This document shows, one piece after another, positions 16,373 through 25,440 of a DNA stretch of 64,000 bases (position 1 is the first letter of the stretch; each line of letters opens with the position of its first letter). This stretch comes from JAJYSO01 sp964579505 (GTDB taxonomy: Bacteria; Bacteroidota; Bacteroidia; Flavobacteriales; Flavobacteriaceae): assembly GCA_964579505.1 (NCBI GenBank), contig CAZOGC010000001.1:1-64000 (forward strand), read 5' to 3'. A model generated the notes under the pieces. That model saw only the letters and a list, made by a program, of their open reading frames with translations, did no database searches and was not told where the DNA came from. The translations under genes were made by a program, and so were the position numbers.

Positions 16373-18919
16373 TTAATAATGGGTGGTGTAATAATCAAAA
16401 TATTTACAGTTGGTTTTTAGCTGGCTGTAATAATGCGTCTGACTGTATTGTTCTTTTAAGCGTTTAAAGTAAGGGCGATAATGAGCCACTTTAAAAGCGC
16501 GCACTTTATCTTGGTAATCGTCAGAAAAATAGTTTTCGTCTTTGTTTTGACGGTTAAATTCTGAGATGCCTTTTTGATAAAAAATACCTTGTTCGCATTT
16601 AGCAGCCGTAAATAAAAGACGGGCTTTTAATTCTTTATCTTGGGTGAGCGTTAATCCTTTTTCTAGGTAGTTTAAAGGAAGCTGAAAATTGTTGATTAAC
16701 ATGGTGTTGTCTGCATAATTCTTATAGTAAAGCACATGGTTGTGTTCATCAACAGAAACCCACCAGTAGTTATGAAATTTGGGACCATTACTATTGGTAA
16801 TATCAAAAGTGAGAATTTGTCTATAGTAGCCTAAAGTAGTAGTGTTGAAGAAAAAATTTGCGATGAGGTAGGCGGCTTTAGCCGATTTTTCTCCTTGTTG
16901 TTGTACAATTTGCTGTAGCTTGATGAGCGCTTCTGTCAATTCGCGTTTATTCATTTGTGATTTAAGAAAAGGGAAGGCTGTTATATAAGGTGTTTCCATT
17001 ACCTCTTCATCATTACAGTTAAAGCATACCATACGATTAGAACCAAATACAGCACGTGGAATGTGACTGTAGCCGTTAAACTGATGGGGGGCGTATTGCT
17101 CAACTTCTTGCTTAACTTTTCCAGAACGATAAACTGTGTGATAACGCAGTTGCTGATAGGTGTCATTTACTTTTTTAAATTCGGCCAGGGCTTGTTTAAA
17201 ATTTCCTTTAGCCAAATAATAGGTGCCTAACATTTGTGTGACGTATTGATCAAAATTAAAATGTGGCACTTTTGTGTACTCCTGTTTGCGGTAATTGTAT
17301 ATATGAGGAGGAATATTGTTGAGTACGTATTTCTCAAAAGCATCTTTTTGTGGTTTGTGGTATAACTTGATGATGTCTTTTAAGATAGCAATTCCGCGGC
17401 CGTATTCTAATGCATCAAGATGATTTTGAAGCAAGAAAGCTTTTCCGTAATCTCCTTGTAACAAATACCGATTGGCTAAAATATCGATAATAAAGCTGGC
17501 GGGGGTGTTCTTGTTGCCGTAAAAGTGGTTAGAAACGGTATACGCTTTGAGATATTTACCGTATTTAGTCATCAAGGTTTTTTCGAAAGCACGGTCTATT
17601 TTGTCGTGACTGATAATGGCAATTAGCAATTCTAACTGTTTTTTTTGCTGCAAATATTTTTTATTACTGCTTGTTATATCGGCTAAAAACTGCTGTGCTT
17701 GGGTGTATTTTCGTTGCATAAAATACAGGTAGGCGGTGGTTAAATTCCAAAAAGCTTTATCGGTTACAGCCGGGTTTTGGGTTTGTTGTAGTGAAGCTAG
17801 AAGGGCTTGTTGATAAAAGCTGCGAATTTGATCATCAATATTAAAAGGAATAATGGGTAATTCTCTATTTTTTAAATCAGTAAAACAGTTTTCTTCGTTA
17901 TAAGGACAGTAATAGGTCAAAGGAAAATATTTTCGCTCTAGTTGATTGATAGCGCGTGCCATTAAAACTTTGGCTTGTATAGCATTGGGGCTATTTTTTA
18001 TAATCTCTCTAAACGAAGCCAGCGGGTTGTTAAAGTCATTAAACCCCAACAAGAGATAGACATCATTTTTGGCTTTTTGTGTTTTTACTTTTTGCAAGAG
18101 TTGATGCAAATCAAAACCGTTGGTAATACGCAGCGATTTATAAGCGCTTTCTTTTCTGTTTTGGGTGTGCATAAAGAAAGTGAAAAAGTCGGCGTTGGCT
18201 TGTGCATTGAGGCCTAATCCGCGTTCGGCTCCTGCTTTTTGATCAAGCGCATAGTAGTACATAATGGGTTTGTAGTGTAAAGAGGCTACATACTTTTTAA
18301 AATAATTTATGGCGGTTTGGTATTTGCGATTGTAGTGGGCAAAGCGCACGAGTTGATAGCCATACCGCAGTTTTAGTTCTTTGCTGGTTTCGGCATGCCA
18401 GCTACGGGTTAGTACGTCAATGACTTTGTTGTAGTTTAATTCAGAAACGTTGTGTTTCTTTTTACCCCAATAGTTGTGGTAGCGGCTATCAGAAGTAATT
18501 TGCATATAAGGAGCCAGATATTTGGCATAGGCTAAATACAAAAGTGCCTGTTTGTGTTTTTTTACGAAGGAAGCGGTGGCAAATGCCAATTGTTGATCAG
18601 TTATTGGCTTGTGATGAAGCAGGTTTTCAATGGCTTTTCGACTTGCTTTAAAGACCAAGTAATGGGTTTGTTGATAAGAGAGTCCTAGAAAAGCTTGCCA
18701 TTCTTGAATATTCTCGTTTTTTCCATCAGGAAGAGAAGATTGATAAAAAGGTTGACTTGTGCGTAAAAAAGGATAGTAGGCCGGGTCATTGATGATTTCT
18801 TGCATAAACAAGTTGTAAAACTGACTGTCCGGAGCGGGGATATATCCGCAGAAATAGTCATCTGCTTGGCTGTAGAATGGGACTAAAAAGAGTAGAAAAA
18901 TGAGAAAATATTTTTTCAT
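16373..18919 (-). CDS. Large exported protein of unknown function (848 aa), TPR-like
   Basis: Not assigned to a family. A signal peptide (MKKYFLIFLLFLVPFYSQA) is followed by DDYFCGYIPAPDSQFYNLF. The body is mostly helical, with repeated aromatic and alanine-rich helix pairs like TPR or Sel1 solenoids (QQLAFATASFVKKHKQALLYLAYAKYL, LAKGNFKQALAEFKKV). An isolated CFNCND motif sits near residue 630. Its start overlaps the stop of the upstream lipoprotein gene by 4 bases, so the two are coupled and probably act together in the periplasm or at the outer membrane. I have seen a similar pairing in other Bacteroidota but know no function for it. Confidence 0.72.
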   Translation of the reverse strand: MKKYFLIFLLFLVPFYSQADDYFCGYIPAPDSQFYNLFMQEIINDPAYYPFLRTSQPFYQSSLPDGKNENIQEWQAFLGLSYQQTHYLVFKASRKAIENLLHHKPITDQQLAFATASFVKKHKQALLYLAYAKYLAPYMQITSDSRYHNYWGKKKHNVSELNYNKVIDVLTRSWHAETSKELKLRYGYQLVRFAHYNRKYQTAINYFKKYVASLHYKPIMYYYALDQKAGAERGLGLNAQANADFFTFFMHTQNRKESAYKSLRITNGFDLHQLLQKVKTQKAKNDVYLLLGFNDFNNPLASFREIIKNSPNAIQAKVLMARAINQLERKYFPLTYYCPYNEENCFTDLKNRELPIIPFNIDDQIRSFYQQALLASLQQTQNPAVTDKAFWNLTTAYLYFMQRKYTQAQQFLADITSSNKKYLQQKKQLELLIAIISHDKIDRAFEKTLMTKYGKYLKAYTVSNHFYGNKNTPASFIIDILANRYLLQGDYGKAFLLQNHLDALEYGRGIAILKDIIKLYHKPQKDAFEKYVLNNIPPHIYNYRKQEYTKVPHFNFDQYVTQMLGTYYLAKGNFKQALAEFKKVNDTYQQLRYHTVYRSGKVKQEVEQYAPHQFNGYSHIPRAVFGSNRMVCFNCNDEEVMETPYITAFPFLKSQMNKRELTEALIKLQQIVQQQGEKSAKAAYLIANFFFNTTTLGYYRQILTFDITNSNGPKFHNYWWVSVDEHNHVLYYKNYADNTMLINNFQLPLNYLEKGLTLTQDKELKARLLFTAAKCEQGIFYQKGISEFNRQNKDENYFSDDYQDKVRAFKVAHYRPYFKRLKEQYSQTHYYSQLKTNCKYFDYYTTHY

Positions 18920-19902
18920 GATAAATCTTTTAAAGTATAGTGTTGGGTAAATACGTGGTCTAGATGAAAATAAACAATATTGTATGGTTGGTTAATTTTT
19001 TTAGCAAGATAGTGTTTACACGTGCGCAATAATTTAGGTGAAACGCGCTCCACCTTTACGGTAAACCCTTTGTTGAGGTAGAGTCCGCCTAAAAACAGGT
19101 TGTGTTTAGCCGTATAGATTCCCGATGCGTTTTTAGAAAAATCTTCAGGGTTTAAATCGGCTTTTGTAATTCCATTAATAAGTTTTTTTCGACCTATGTG
19201 ATTAGTAACAATAGCCCAAGAATACAAGGGTAAAACAATATCAAAATGGAGTGGATAATTGTTGATGTTTTGCAAATAATTTTTAAGTAGATCTAAGGCT
19301 ATAATAGAGTTTGTGTTTTTAGTCTCCAATGGATTAGAAGTAGGGTAGCACATTAAATACACTTTTTTAACCGGCGGTATTCCTGTTTTGTTTTTATACT
19401 TTACTTGGTGTAAACGCAAGGTACACGAAATAGAAGCATCTGTATATTCTTTGAGAAATGTTAGAAATTGAAAATAGGTATCGCGTGATTTTTGCGTCCA
19501 ATCAGAATCAATTTGAATTTCATCATAAGTAAGGTGATGTTGTGCGGTAATTTTTTTAATGAGTGTCCCTGTTTTTTGAGCCAACTCTTTTGTGGCGCTG
19601 GTAGAAAGACCAATAAAAGTGCGGTTGGTAATAAAGACTACCGGTACATACTGTGTTTGAAGAACTTTAGGAGAAAAGTGCTGTAAAAAAGCCTCCGGTT
19701 CGGGTTGCCCGTTTTTTAGATCGATGTCAAAAATACGCAGGTAAAGTTTATTCGCATGCGTATTTTTAAAAACTGCTTTTTCTTTAGAGCCAATGTTGGG
19801 GGAGCTTTTCCAGGTATAAAACTGAATATGTTGCGGCGGGTTGTTGCAACCCATTAGCAGCAAAAAGAAAAATAAAAGATAGAGTGGTCGATTTTTCCCC
19901 AT
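18916..19902 (-). CDS. Lipoprotein of unknown function (328 aa), possible TIM-barrel fold
   Basis: A lipoprotein with lipobox LLMGC and Cys19. The sequence has alternating strands and helices, with conserved-looking strand ends FYTWKS, LYLRIFDIDLK, EIQIDSDWTQ, CTLRLHQVKY, VYLMCYP and FDIVLPLYSW. This pattern is typical of glycoside-hydrolase-like TIM barrels, and the paired acidic residues in QIDSD could be functional, but no catalytic role is shown. It is the first gene of a two-gene unit with the 848-aa exported protein. What it acts on is unknown. Confidence 0.68.
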   Translation of the reverse strand: MGKNRPLYLLFFFLLLMGCNNPPQHIQFYTWKSSPNIGSKEKAVFKNTHANKLYLRIFDIDLKNGQPEPEAFLQHFSPKVLQTQYVPVVFITNRTFIGLSTSATKELAQKTGTLIKKITAQHHLTYDEIQIDSDWTQKSRDTYFQFLTFLKEYTDASISCTLRLHQVKYKNKTGIPPVKKVYLMCYPTSNPLETKNTNSIIALDLLKNYLQNINNYPLHFDIVLPLYSWAIVTNHIGRKKLINGITKADLNPEDFSKNASGIYTAKHNLFLGGLYLNKGFTVKVERVSPKLLRTCKHYLAKKINQPYNIVYFHLDHVFTQHYTLKDLS

Positions 19903-20049
19903 TATAGATTGGCTTTAGGGTTTAGTTTTTCAAAAGTACAAATTCAACAGAAAAAGAAGCTAATTGGTTGAGTAAGATTAAAAAGAGTAGCTGCTGTTTT
20001 TAATTGAGGTTATGCTAAACACGAGGCTCTTGGTGTTTGTTGAATTCGT

Positions 20050-20057
20050 TATCTTTG
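20050..20057 (+). promoter_or_regulatory. -7 promoter box for tgt
   Basis: TATCTTTG matches TAnnTTTG, 12 bases before the tgt ATG. Confidence 0.55.
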
Positions 20058-20069
20058 CCGCGTTAAAGT

Positions 20070-21206
20070 ATGCAGATGAGTTTTAAACGAGTAGCCACAG
20101 ATGCGCAATCTAAAGCGCGTGCCGGTAGCCTGACAATGGGACACGGAGTTATCGAAACCCCTATTTTTATGCCGGTGGGTACCATTGCTAATGTAAAAGG
20201 CGTGCATCAGCGTGAGTTAAAACAAGACATTAATCCTGATATAATTTTAGGCAATACCTACCACCTGTATTTACGCCCACAAATGGATGTGTTACACGCT
20301 GCCGGCGGGCTGCATAAATTTATGAATTGGGACCGCAATATTTTGACCGATTCAGGAGGATTTCAGGTTTTTTCGTTGTCAGATATTCGAAAGATTAAAG
20401 AAGAAGGAGTTGAGTTTCGGTCGCATATAGATGGATCGAAACATTTTTTTAGTCCGGAGAAAGTAATGGAAATTCAACGCGTCATTGGGTCTGATATCAT
20501 GATGGCCTTAGATGAGTGTATTCCTTATCCGGCCGATTATACGTATGCCAAAGAATCTACACGACGTACGCATCGATGGCTAGACCGTTGTATAAAATAT
20601 TTAGCAGAAAACCCTCCGTTGTATGGGCATCAGCAAGCCTTATTTCCTATCGTGCAGGGAGGAGTTTATAAAGATTTGCGAAAAGAATCGGCGGCGTATA
20701 TTGCCAGTAAAGCCATCGTAGGATGTGCAATTGGCGGTGTTTCTGTAGGTGAACCCACCGAAGAGATTTACGAAATTACAGAGTTGGTTTGTGATATACT
20801 TCCTCAAGAAAAACCCCGTTATTTGATGGGTGTAGGTACGCCGGTAAATATTCTTGAAAATATTGCACTGGGAGTAGATATGTTTGATTGTGTGATGCCT
20901 ACGCGTAATGGTCGAAATGGAATGCTTTTTACGGCAGAAGGAAAGATAAATATTAAGAATAAGAAATGGCGAGAAGATTTTTCGCCTATCGATGAAATGG
21001 GGATTACATGGGTAGACACCGATTATTCTAAGGCTTATTTGCGTCATCTTTTTTCGGTAAATGAGATGTTGGGAAGACAAATTGCTACCATTCACAATCT
21101 CGGTTTTTATTTGTGGTTGGTACGCGAAGCCAGAAAACACATTATAGCCGGAGACTTTACTCCTTGGAAAAATAAAATGGTAAAAAAACTAGATCAAAAA
21201 CTATAG
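20070..21206 (+). CDS. tgt: tRNA-guanine transglycosylase lacking the zinc cysteines
   Basis: Exchanges guanine-34 for preQ1 in tRNAs with GUN anticodons. The 378-aa protein has the substrate-site segments TDSGGFQVFSLSD and DECIPYP, the nucleophile region FDCVMPTRNGRNG, and GGVSVGEP. The usual CxCxxC zinc motif before YSRAYLRHL is absent: here the sequence is GITWVDTDYSKAYLRHL, with only the later His (TIHNLGFYLW) kept. An aspartate-containing replacement may be a flavobacterial lineage trait. An ATG six bases downstream (MSFKRVATD) could also be the start. It is followed 3 bases later by an LptF/G gene. Confidence 0.94.
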   Translation: MQMSFKRVATDAQSKARAGSLTMGHGVIETPIFMPVGTIANVKGVHQRELKQDINPDIILGNTYHLYLRPQMDVLHAAGGLHKFMNWDRNILTDSGGFQVFSLSDIRKIKEEGVEFRSHIDGSKHFFSPEKVMEIQRVIGSDIMMALDECIPYPADYTYAKESTRRTHRWLDRCIKYLAENPPLYGHQQALFPIVQGGVYKDLRKESAAYIASKAIVGCAIGGVSVGEPTEEIYEITELVCDILPQEKPRYLMGVGTPVNILENIALGVDMFDCVMPTRNGRNGMLFTAEGKINIKNKKWREDFSPIDEMGITWVDTDYSKAYLRHLFSVNEMLGRQIATIHNLGFYLWLVREARKHIIAGDFTPWKNKMVKKLDQKL

Positions 21207-21209
21207 TTT

Positions 21210-22283
21210 GTGAAAATTTTAGATTGGTACATTCTTAAACGATATATGGCCACCTTTGGGGTGCTGTTGTTGTTGTTTATTCCTATAGGAATTACGGCCA
21301 ATCTAGCTGAAAAGATTGATAGCATACTCGAAAAACACGTCCCTTTTCACGAAGTGCTTTGGTATTATGTAGACTTTACGGTTTTCTTTGCCAACCTACT
21401 GTTTCCTATCTTACTGTTTATTTCTATTATCTGGTTTACCTCAAAATTGGCTGCCAATACAGAAGTGATTGCATTTTTGAGCTCGGGGGTATCTTTTTGG
21501 CGGTTTTTACGGCCTTATATTATAGGTGCTACCCTGGTTTGTTTAGGCGCTCTATTAATGAGTACCTACTTGGCTCCGGAGGCGAGTAAAGGGTATAATG
21601 AATTTAAGTACAAATACCTTAAAACAGCTAAGGTAAAACAAACCGAAGACGTTTTTAGGCAAATAAACGACCACGAATATATTTATACCTCGCACTTTAA
21701 TCCGAAGGCCAATCGCGCCAGTAATTTCATTTTAGAACATTTTGAAAAAGGAAAGATGACGTATAAAATTACGGCTTCTAGCTTAAAATTTAATCCAAAG
21801 GATTCTACCTATACACTCATGAATTATCGGAAACGCACGATAGGTCCCGAGGATGATATTTTAACGTATAGCGTAAAGAAAGATACTGTGCTTCCTTTTA
21901 AGTTTGATGCGTTGACGCCGGTTTCATACATAGCCGAAACCTTAAATTATTTTGAGTTGAAAGATTTTATCAAAAAACAAGAAATGAGGGGTTCCGGAAA
22001 CATCAATATTTATAAAGTAGAGGCCTATAAGCGGGTTAGTGTACCGGTTTCGGCCTTTATTCTTACCATTATTGCGGTGGCTGTTTCTGCCATGAAAAGG
22101 CGCGGAGGAATGGGCTTTAATTTGGCAATTGGTATAGCCATTGCCTTTCTGTATGTATTCTTAGATAAAATTTTTGGAACCATTGCTGAAAAATCTACGT
22201 TCTCTCCCTTTCTAGCGGTATGGATACCCAATATTTTCTTCGGAATTTTAGCCATTCTTTTGTTGCGAAAAGCGAAACGTTGA
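21210..22283 (+). CDS. LptF/LptG (YjgP/YjgQ) family permease, short form
   Basis: Inner-membrane component of LPS transport, 357 aa, the standard length. It starts with GTG (VKILDWYILKRYM, read as Met), 3 bases after tgt. Three N-terminal helices, a periplasmic beta-rich part (about 130-260) and three C-terminal helices with AMKRRGGMGFNLAIG match the family. It is a paralogue of the 505-aa protein at 6.3 kb. Co-transcription with tgt is likely from the spacing. Confidence 0.9.
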   Translation: MKILDWYILKRYMATFGVLLLLFIPIGITANLAEKIDSILEKHVPFHEVLWYYVDFTVFFANLLFPILLFISIIWFTSKLAANTEVIAFLSSGVSFWRFLRPYIIGATLVCLGALLMSTYLAPEASKGYNEFKYKYLKTAKVKQTEDVFRQINDHEYIYTSHFNPKANRASNFILEHFEKGKMTYKITASSLKFNPKDSTYTLMNYRKRTIGPEDDILTYSVKKDTVLPFKFDALTPVSYIAETLNYFELKDFIKKQEMRGSGNINIYKVEAYKRVSVPVSAFILTIIAVAVSAMKRRGGMGFNLAIGIAIAFLYVFLDKIFGTIAEKSTFSPFLAVWIPNIFFGILAILLLRKAKR

Positions 22284-22394
22284 TGACCCTATAGGATTTG
22301 CCTGGTGCAAAAAAAAACGGAGATATATGCTAAGTGGTAAGAAGGCTTTGTATTTTATGTGTATGCCGAGTACGCAAATTCTAGAAAAAGTAGC

Positions 22395-22402
22395 TACCTT
22401 TG
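22395..22402 (+). promoter_or_regulatory. -7 promoter box for accA
   Basis: TACCTTTG matches TAnnTTTG, 30 bases before the accA ATG. Confidence 0.55.
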
Positions 22403-22432
22403 TGCACAAATTTTCTAAATCCCTAAGCAATT

Positions 22433-23386
22433 ATGGAATATCTAGATTTTGAGAAACCCATTCAAGAGTTGCAAGAGCAGTATAATAAAGCTTGCAGAAT
22501 AGGAGAAGATAGTGATGTTGATGTAAGTGAGACTTGCAAGCAGATTGAAAAGAAACTAGCGGCCATTAAAAAAGATTTATATAAAAATCTAACCCCATGG
22601 CAACGCGTACAACTGTCGCGCCATCCTAACCGTCCGTACACATTAGATTACGTAAAGGGAATTTGTGGCGATACATTTATTGAACTGCATGGAGATCGTA
22701 GCGTTGGTGACGATAAAGCGATGGTAGGAGGCTTAGGAAAAATTAACGGACAAAGTTTTATGATTGTCGGCCAACAAAAAGGGTATAACACCAAGAGCCG
22801 GCAATATCGCAATTTTGGAATGGCTAATCCTGAAGGTTACCGCAAAGCGTTACGTTTAATGAAATCTGCTGAAAAATTTGGTTTGCCAATTGTAACTTTT
22901 ATAGATACACCGGGGGCTTATCCCGGATTAGAAGCAGAAGAACGCGGGCAGGGTCAGGCCATTGCTCAAAATATACTAGAGATGAGCCGCCTAAAAGTAC
23001 CTGTTATTGTGGTGGTAATTGGCGAAGGAGCCAGTGGAGGCGCTTTAGGAATAGGGTTGGGCGATAAAGTGATGATGCTAGAAAACTCGTGGTATTCTGT
23101 TATCTCTCCCGAAAACTGTTCTTCTATCTTGTGGCGAAATTGGGAACACAAAGAAGCCGCGGCAGCAGCGCTAAAACTCACCGCTACAGATGCTATGAAT
23201 CTTAAGGTTATAGATAAGATTATTGAAGAACCTTTAGGAGGAGCTCATGCCGATAAAGCGGCTATGTATAAGATTCTGGAAAAAGAAGTTTCGGAAGCTT
23301 ATGACGAATTAAAAAACTTATCACCAGAAGAATTGATAGAAAATAGAATTGAAAAATATTCTGCTATGGGGGTCTATAAAAGTTAA
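22433..23386 (+). CDS. accA: Acetyl-CoA carboxylase carboxyltransferase subunit alpha
   Basis: One half of the carboxyltransferase that makes malonyl-CoA for fatty acid synthesis; it works with AccD, which is not in the window. The 317-aa protein shows the crotonase-like core with the family signatures LSRHPNRPYTLDYV, ELHGDRSVGDDKAMVGG, FIDTPGAYPGLEAEERGQ, VVIGEGASGGALG and SPENCSSILWR. The N-terminal helix pair and C-terminal tail are complete. It is a stand-alone transcription unit with promoter and terminator. Confidence 0.96.
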   Translation: MEYLDFEKPIQELQEQYNKACRIGEDSDVDVSETCKQIEKKLAAIKKDLYKNLTPWQRVQLSRHPNRPYTLDYVKGICGDTFIELHGDRSVGDDKAMVGGLGKINGQSFMIVGQQKGYNTKSRQYRNFGMANPEGYRKALRLMKSAEKFGLPIVTFIDTPGAYPGLEAEERGQGQAIAQNILEMSRLKVPVIVVVIGEGASGGALGIGLGDKVMMLENSWYSVISPENCSSILWRNWEHKEAAAAALKLTATDAMNLKVIDKIIEEPLGGAHADKAAMYKILEKEVSEAYDELKNLSPEELIENRIEKYSAMGVYKS

Positions 23387-23409
23387 TCCCTTATTCTACG
23401 CTATTATTC

Positions 23410-23441
23410 GAAAAAACCGGGATTTTGATTTCGGTTTTTTT
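23410..23441 (+). terminator. Intrinsic terminator after accA
   Basis: AAAAAACCG paired with CGGTTTTTTT around a 12-base loop, 24 bases past the accA stop. Confidence 0.8.
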
Positions 23442-23554
23442 AGTGCTTATTAACAATAAAATCGACTTATAAACAGTTGAAATGTTGATAACCTGTTAAT
23501 TACCTAACTGCAAATTTTTTTAACAACCGGTTATAAATTCTGTATTTTCGCTTT

Positions 23555-25078
23555 ATGGAAAAAGTCAACCCTAAATACAATTATTCTTCCCCTAAAGGAA
23601 ATTTGGTTAATCTTGAAAGAGGAAAAATACCTCCTCAAGCAGTTGATTTAGAGGAAGTTGTATTAGGTGCTATGCTTATTGATAAGAAGGGAGTTGATGA
23701 GGTGGTAGACATACTTACTCCGGAGGCTTTTTATAAAGAAACTCACGGATATATCTTTGAAGCTATCTATACGCTCTTTAAAGATGGAGAGCCTATAGAC
23801 TTATTAACCGTTTCTAGTCAGTTAAAGAAAGAAAAAAAGTTAGAAGCTGCCGGAGGTGACTATTATTTAGTGCAGCTTACCCAAAAAGTTTCTTCTTCTG
23901 CACACATAGAGTTTCACGCGCGAATTATCTTGCAGAAGTATATTCAACGTAGCTTAATTAGAATTTCTAATGAAATTATTAAAGAAGCTTTTGATGAATC
24001 TACCGATGTTTTTGATTTACTCGATTCAGCTGAATCAAAATTATACGATGTTACCCAAGGCAACATTAAAACCTCTACAGAAAGTGCCCAAAGCTTGGTT
24101 ATTCAGGCCAAAAAACGCATAGAAGAGATATCTAATCGAGAGGGGTTGAGCGGTATTTCGTCAGGTTTTGAAGATTTAGACAAACTAACCTCGGGTTGGC
24201 AGCCCAGTGATTTGATTATTGTAGCAGCTCGTCCGGGTATGGGTAAAACGGCCTTTACCTTGTCTATGGCCAGAAATATTGCTGTAGGGCGAGAAGTGCC
24301 GGTAGCTTTCTTCTCTTTAGAAATGTCTTCGGTGCAATTAATTACCCGTCTTATATCTTCTGAAACCGGTTTATCTTCAGAAAAATTGAGAACCGGAAAT
24401 TTAGCCACGCACGAGTGGGAACAACTCAATGTTAAGGTAAAATCTTTAGAAAACGCTCCGTTGTATATTGACGACACTCCTTCATTATCTATTTTTGATT
24501 TGCGGGCAAAAGCGCGAAGATTGGTTTCTCAACATGGTATTAAAATCATTTTTATTGACTATTTACAATTAATGACGGCTAGTGTAAATCACAAAGGAGG
24601 GAACCGAGAGCAAGAAATTTCTACGATTTCTCGAAACCTTAAAGCACTGGCTAAAGAATTAGATATTCCGGTAATTGCATTGTCTCAACTTTCTCGAGCG
24701 GTAGAAACTAGAGGAGGAAGCAAGCGCCCCTTGCTATCAGACCTAAGAGAGTCGGGTGCTATTGAGCAAGATGCCGATATTGTATCTTTTATTTACCGTC
24801 CGGAGTATTATGGAATAGAAGAATGGGACGATGAAGAACGAAGCCCCTCTGTAGGACAGGCCGAATTTATTGTAGCTAAGCACCGTAATGGAGCTACAGA
24901 TGCTATCAGGTTGCGCTTTATAGGTCACTTAGGGCGTTTTGAGAACTTAGATGTCTTGGGAGCGCCAAGCGAGTTTCATTCTAAATTAAACGAAGGAAAC
25001 GATGACTTCTTAGCAGCTTCTCCCGAAGAGGCTTTTGGTAGCTCTATAAATGACTCAGACAGCGACGTTCCTTTCTAA
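23555..25078 (+). CDS. dnaB: Replicative DNA helicase
   Basis: Hexameric fork helicase, 507 aa. The N-terminal helical domain starts at PPQAVDLEEVVLGAML. The RecA-like motor has Walker A AARPGMGKTAF near residue 224, FSLEMSS, Walker B IIFIDYLQLM, and SQLSRAVETRGGSKRP with LLSDLRESGAIEQDAD. No intein interrupts the motor. The C-terminus ends in a glycine/aspartate-rich tail. A near-consensus -7 box (TATTTTCG, 23543-23550) lies 4 bases before the ATG. Confidence 0.96.
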   Translation: MEKVNPKYNYSSPKGNLVNLERGKIPPQAVDLEEVVLGAMLIDKKGVDEVVDILTPEAFYKETHGYIFEAIYTLFKDGEPIDLLTVSSQLKKEKKLEAAGGDYYLVQLTQKVSSSAHIEFHARIILQKYIQRSLIRISNEIIKEAFDESTDVFDLLDSAESKLYDVTQGNIKTSTESAQSLVIQAKKRIEEISNREGLSGISSGFEDLDKLTSGWQPSDLIIVAARPGMGKTAFTLSMARNIAVGREVPVAFFSLEMSSVQLITRLISSETGLSSEKLRTGNLATHEWEQLNVKVKSLENAPLYIDDTPSLSIFDLRAKARRLVSQHGIKIIFIDYLQLMTASVNHKGGNREQEISTISRNLKALAKELDIPVIALSQLSRAVETRGGSKRPLLSDLRESGAIEQDADIVSFIYRPEYYGIEEWDDEERSPSVGQAEFIVAKHRNGATDAIRLRFIGHLGRFENLDVLGAPSEFHSKLNEGNDDFLAASPEEAFGSSINDSDSDVPF

Positions 25079-25198
25079 ACAGGGCAGTTATAAATACGGT
25101 ATCTAGATAATATACTTTTGGTAGAGCATATTAACTGCACGTAGCGCTACAAAAAAGTTAGTTGTTAGATTTGAGTTTGTACAAAAACAACGAAAGCA

Positions 25199-25235
25199 AA
25201 AAACCTCCAAGGCTTTAAGAACCTTGGAGGTTTGC
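25199..25235. terminator. Hairpin terminator, probably bidirectional
   Basis: Stem AACCTCCAAGG / CCTTGGAGGTT with a 9-base loop, flanked by six A on the left (a T run on the minus strand) and TTT on the right. The same half-palindrome occurs near 117-133. Confidence 0.7.
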
Positions 25236-25303
25236 GCTGGAAAGTTTGTGAGCTATAAAAATAGGTTGGGTATTTTTGCTATATTTGAACGCGATTTTAA
25301 AGC

Positions 25304-25420
25304 AAAAAAAGAAAGCACCCACATACAATCTAAAGCCTTTTAAAGAGTAGGTGCTTTCGGGTAAATAACCGAGAAATTACAGATTATAAGAGATGGTTTA
25401 TAGGTGAAGATCTCGGTTAT
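25304..25420 (-). ncRNA. Structured 3'-end element, copy 1
   Basis: Read on the minus strand, starting 20 bases after the TlpA gene stop, it folds into two stem-loops. The first is closed by TAACCGAGA / TTCTCGGTTA with an inner TTATA pairing. The second is a long stem GAAAGCACC / GGTGCTTTC followed by seven T, that is, an intrinsic terminator. It is 90% or more identical to copy 2 at 34674-34789; the first 68 plus-strand bases from GCTTTCGGG onward are identical. It ends the first SusCD-TlpA operon. It could be a 3'-UTR-derived small RNA or only an elaborate terminator. Confidence 0.6.
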
Positions 25421-25440
25421 TTTACATGATGTTAAGCTGT

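Larger units (their letters stand above)
25079..25440. other. Convergent intergenic region with two structured elements
   Basis: 362 bases without a gene. It holds an 11-bp hairpin at about 25199-25235 and the first copy of a 116/117-nt structured element at 25304-25420 (listed separately). A second copy lies at 34.7 kb. Confidence 0.7.

Noticed and set aside
23555..25078. Intein in dnaB
   Set aside because: dnaB is a frequent intein host, but here the helicase motifs run uninterrupted at normal length.
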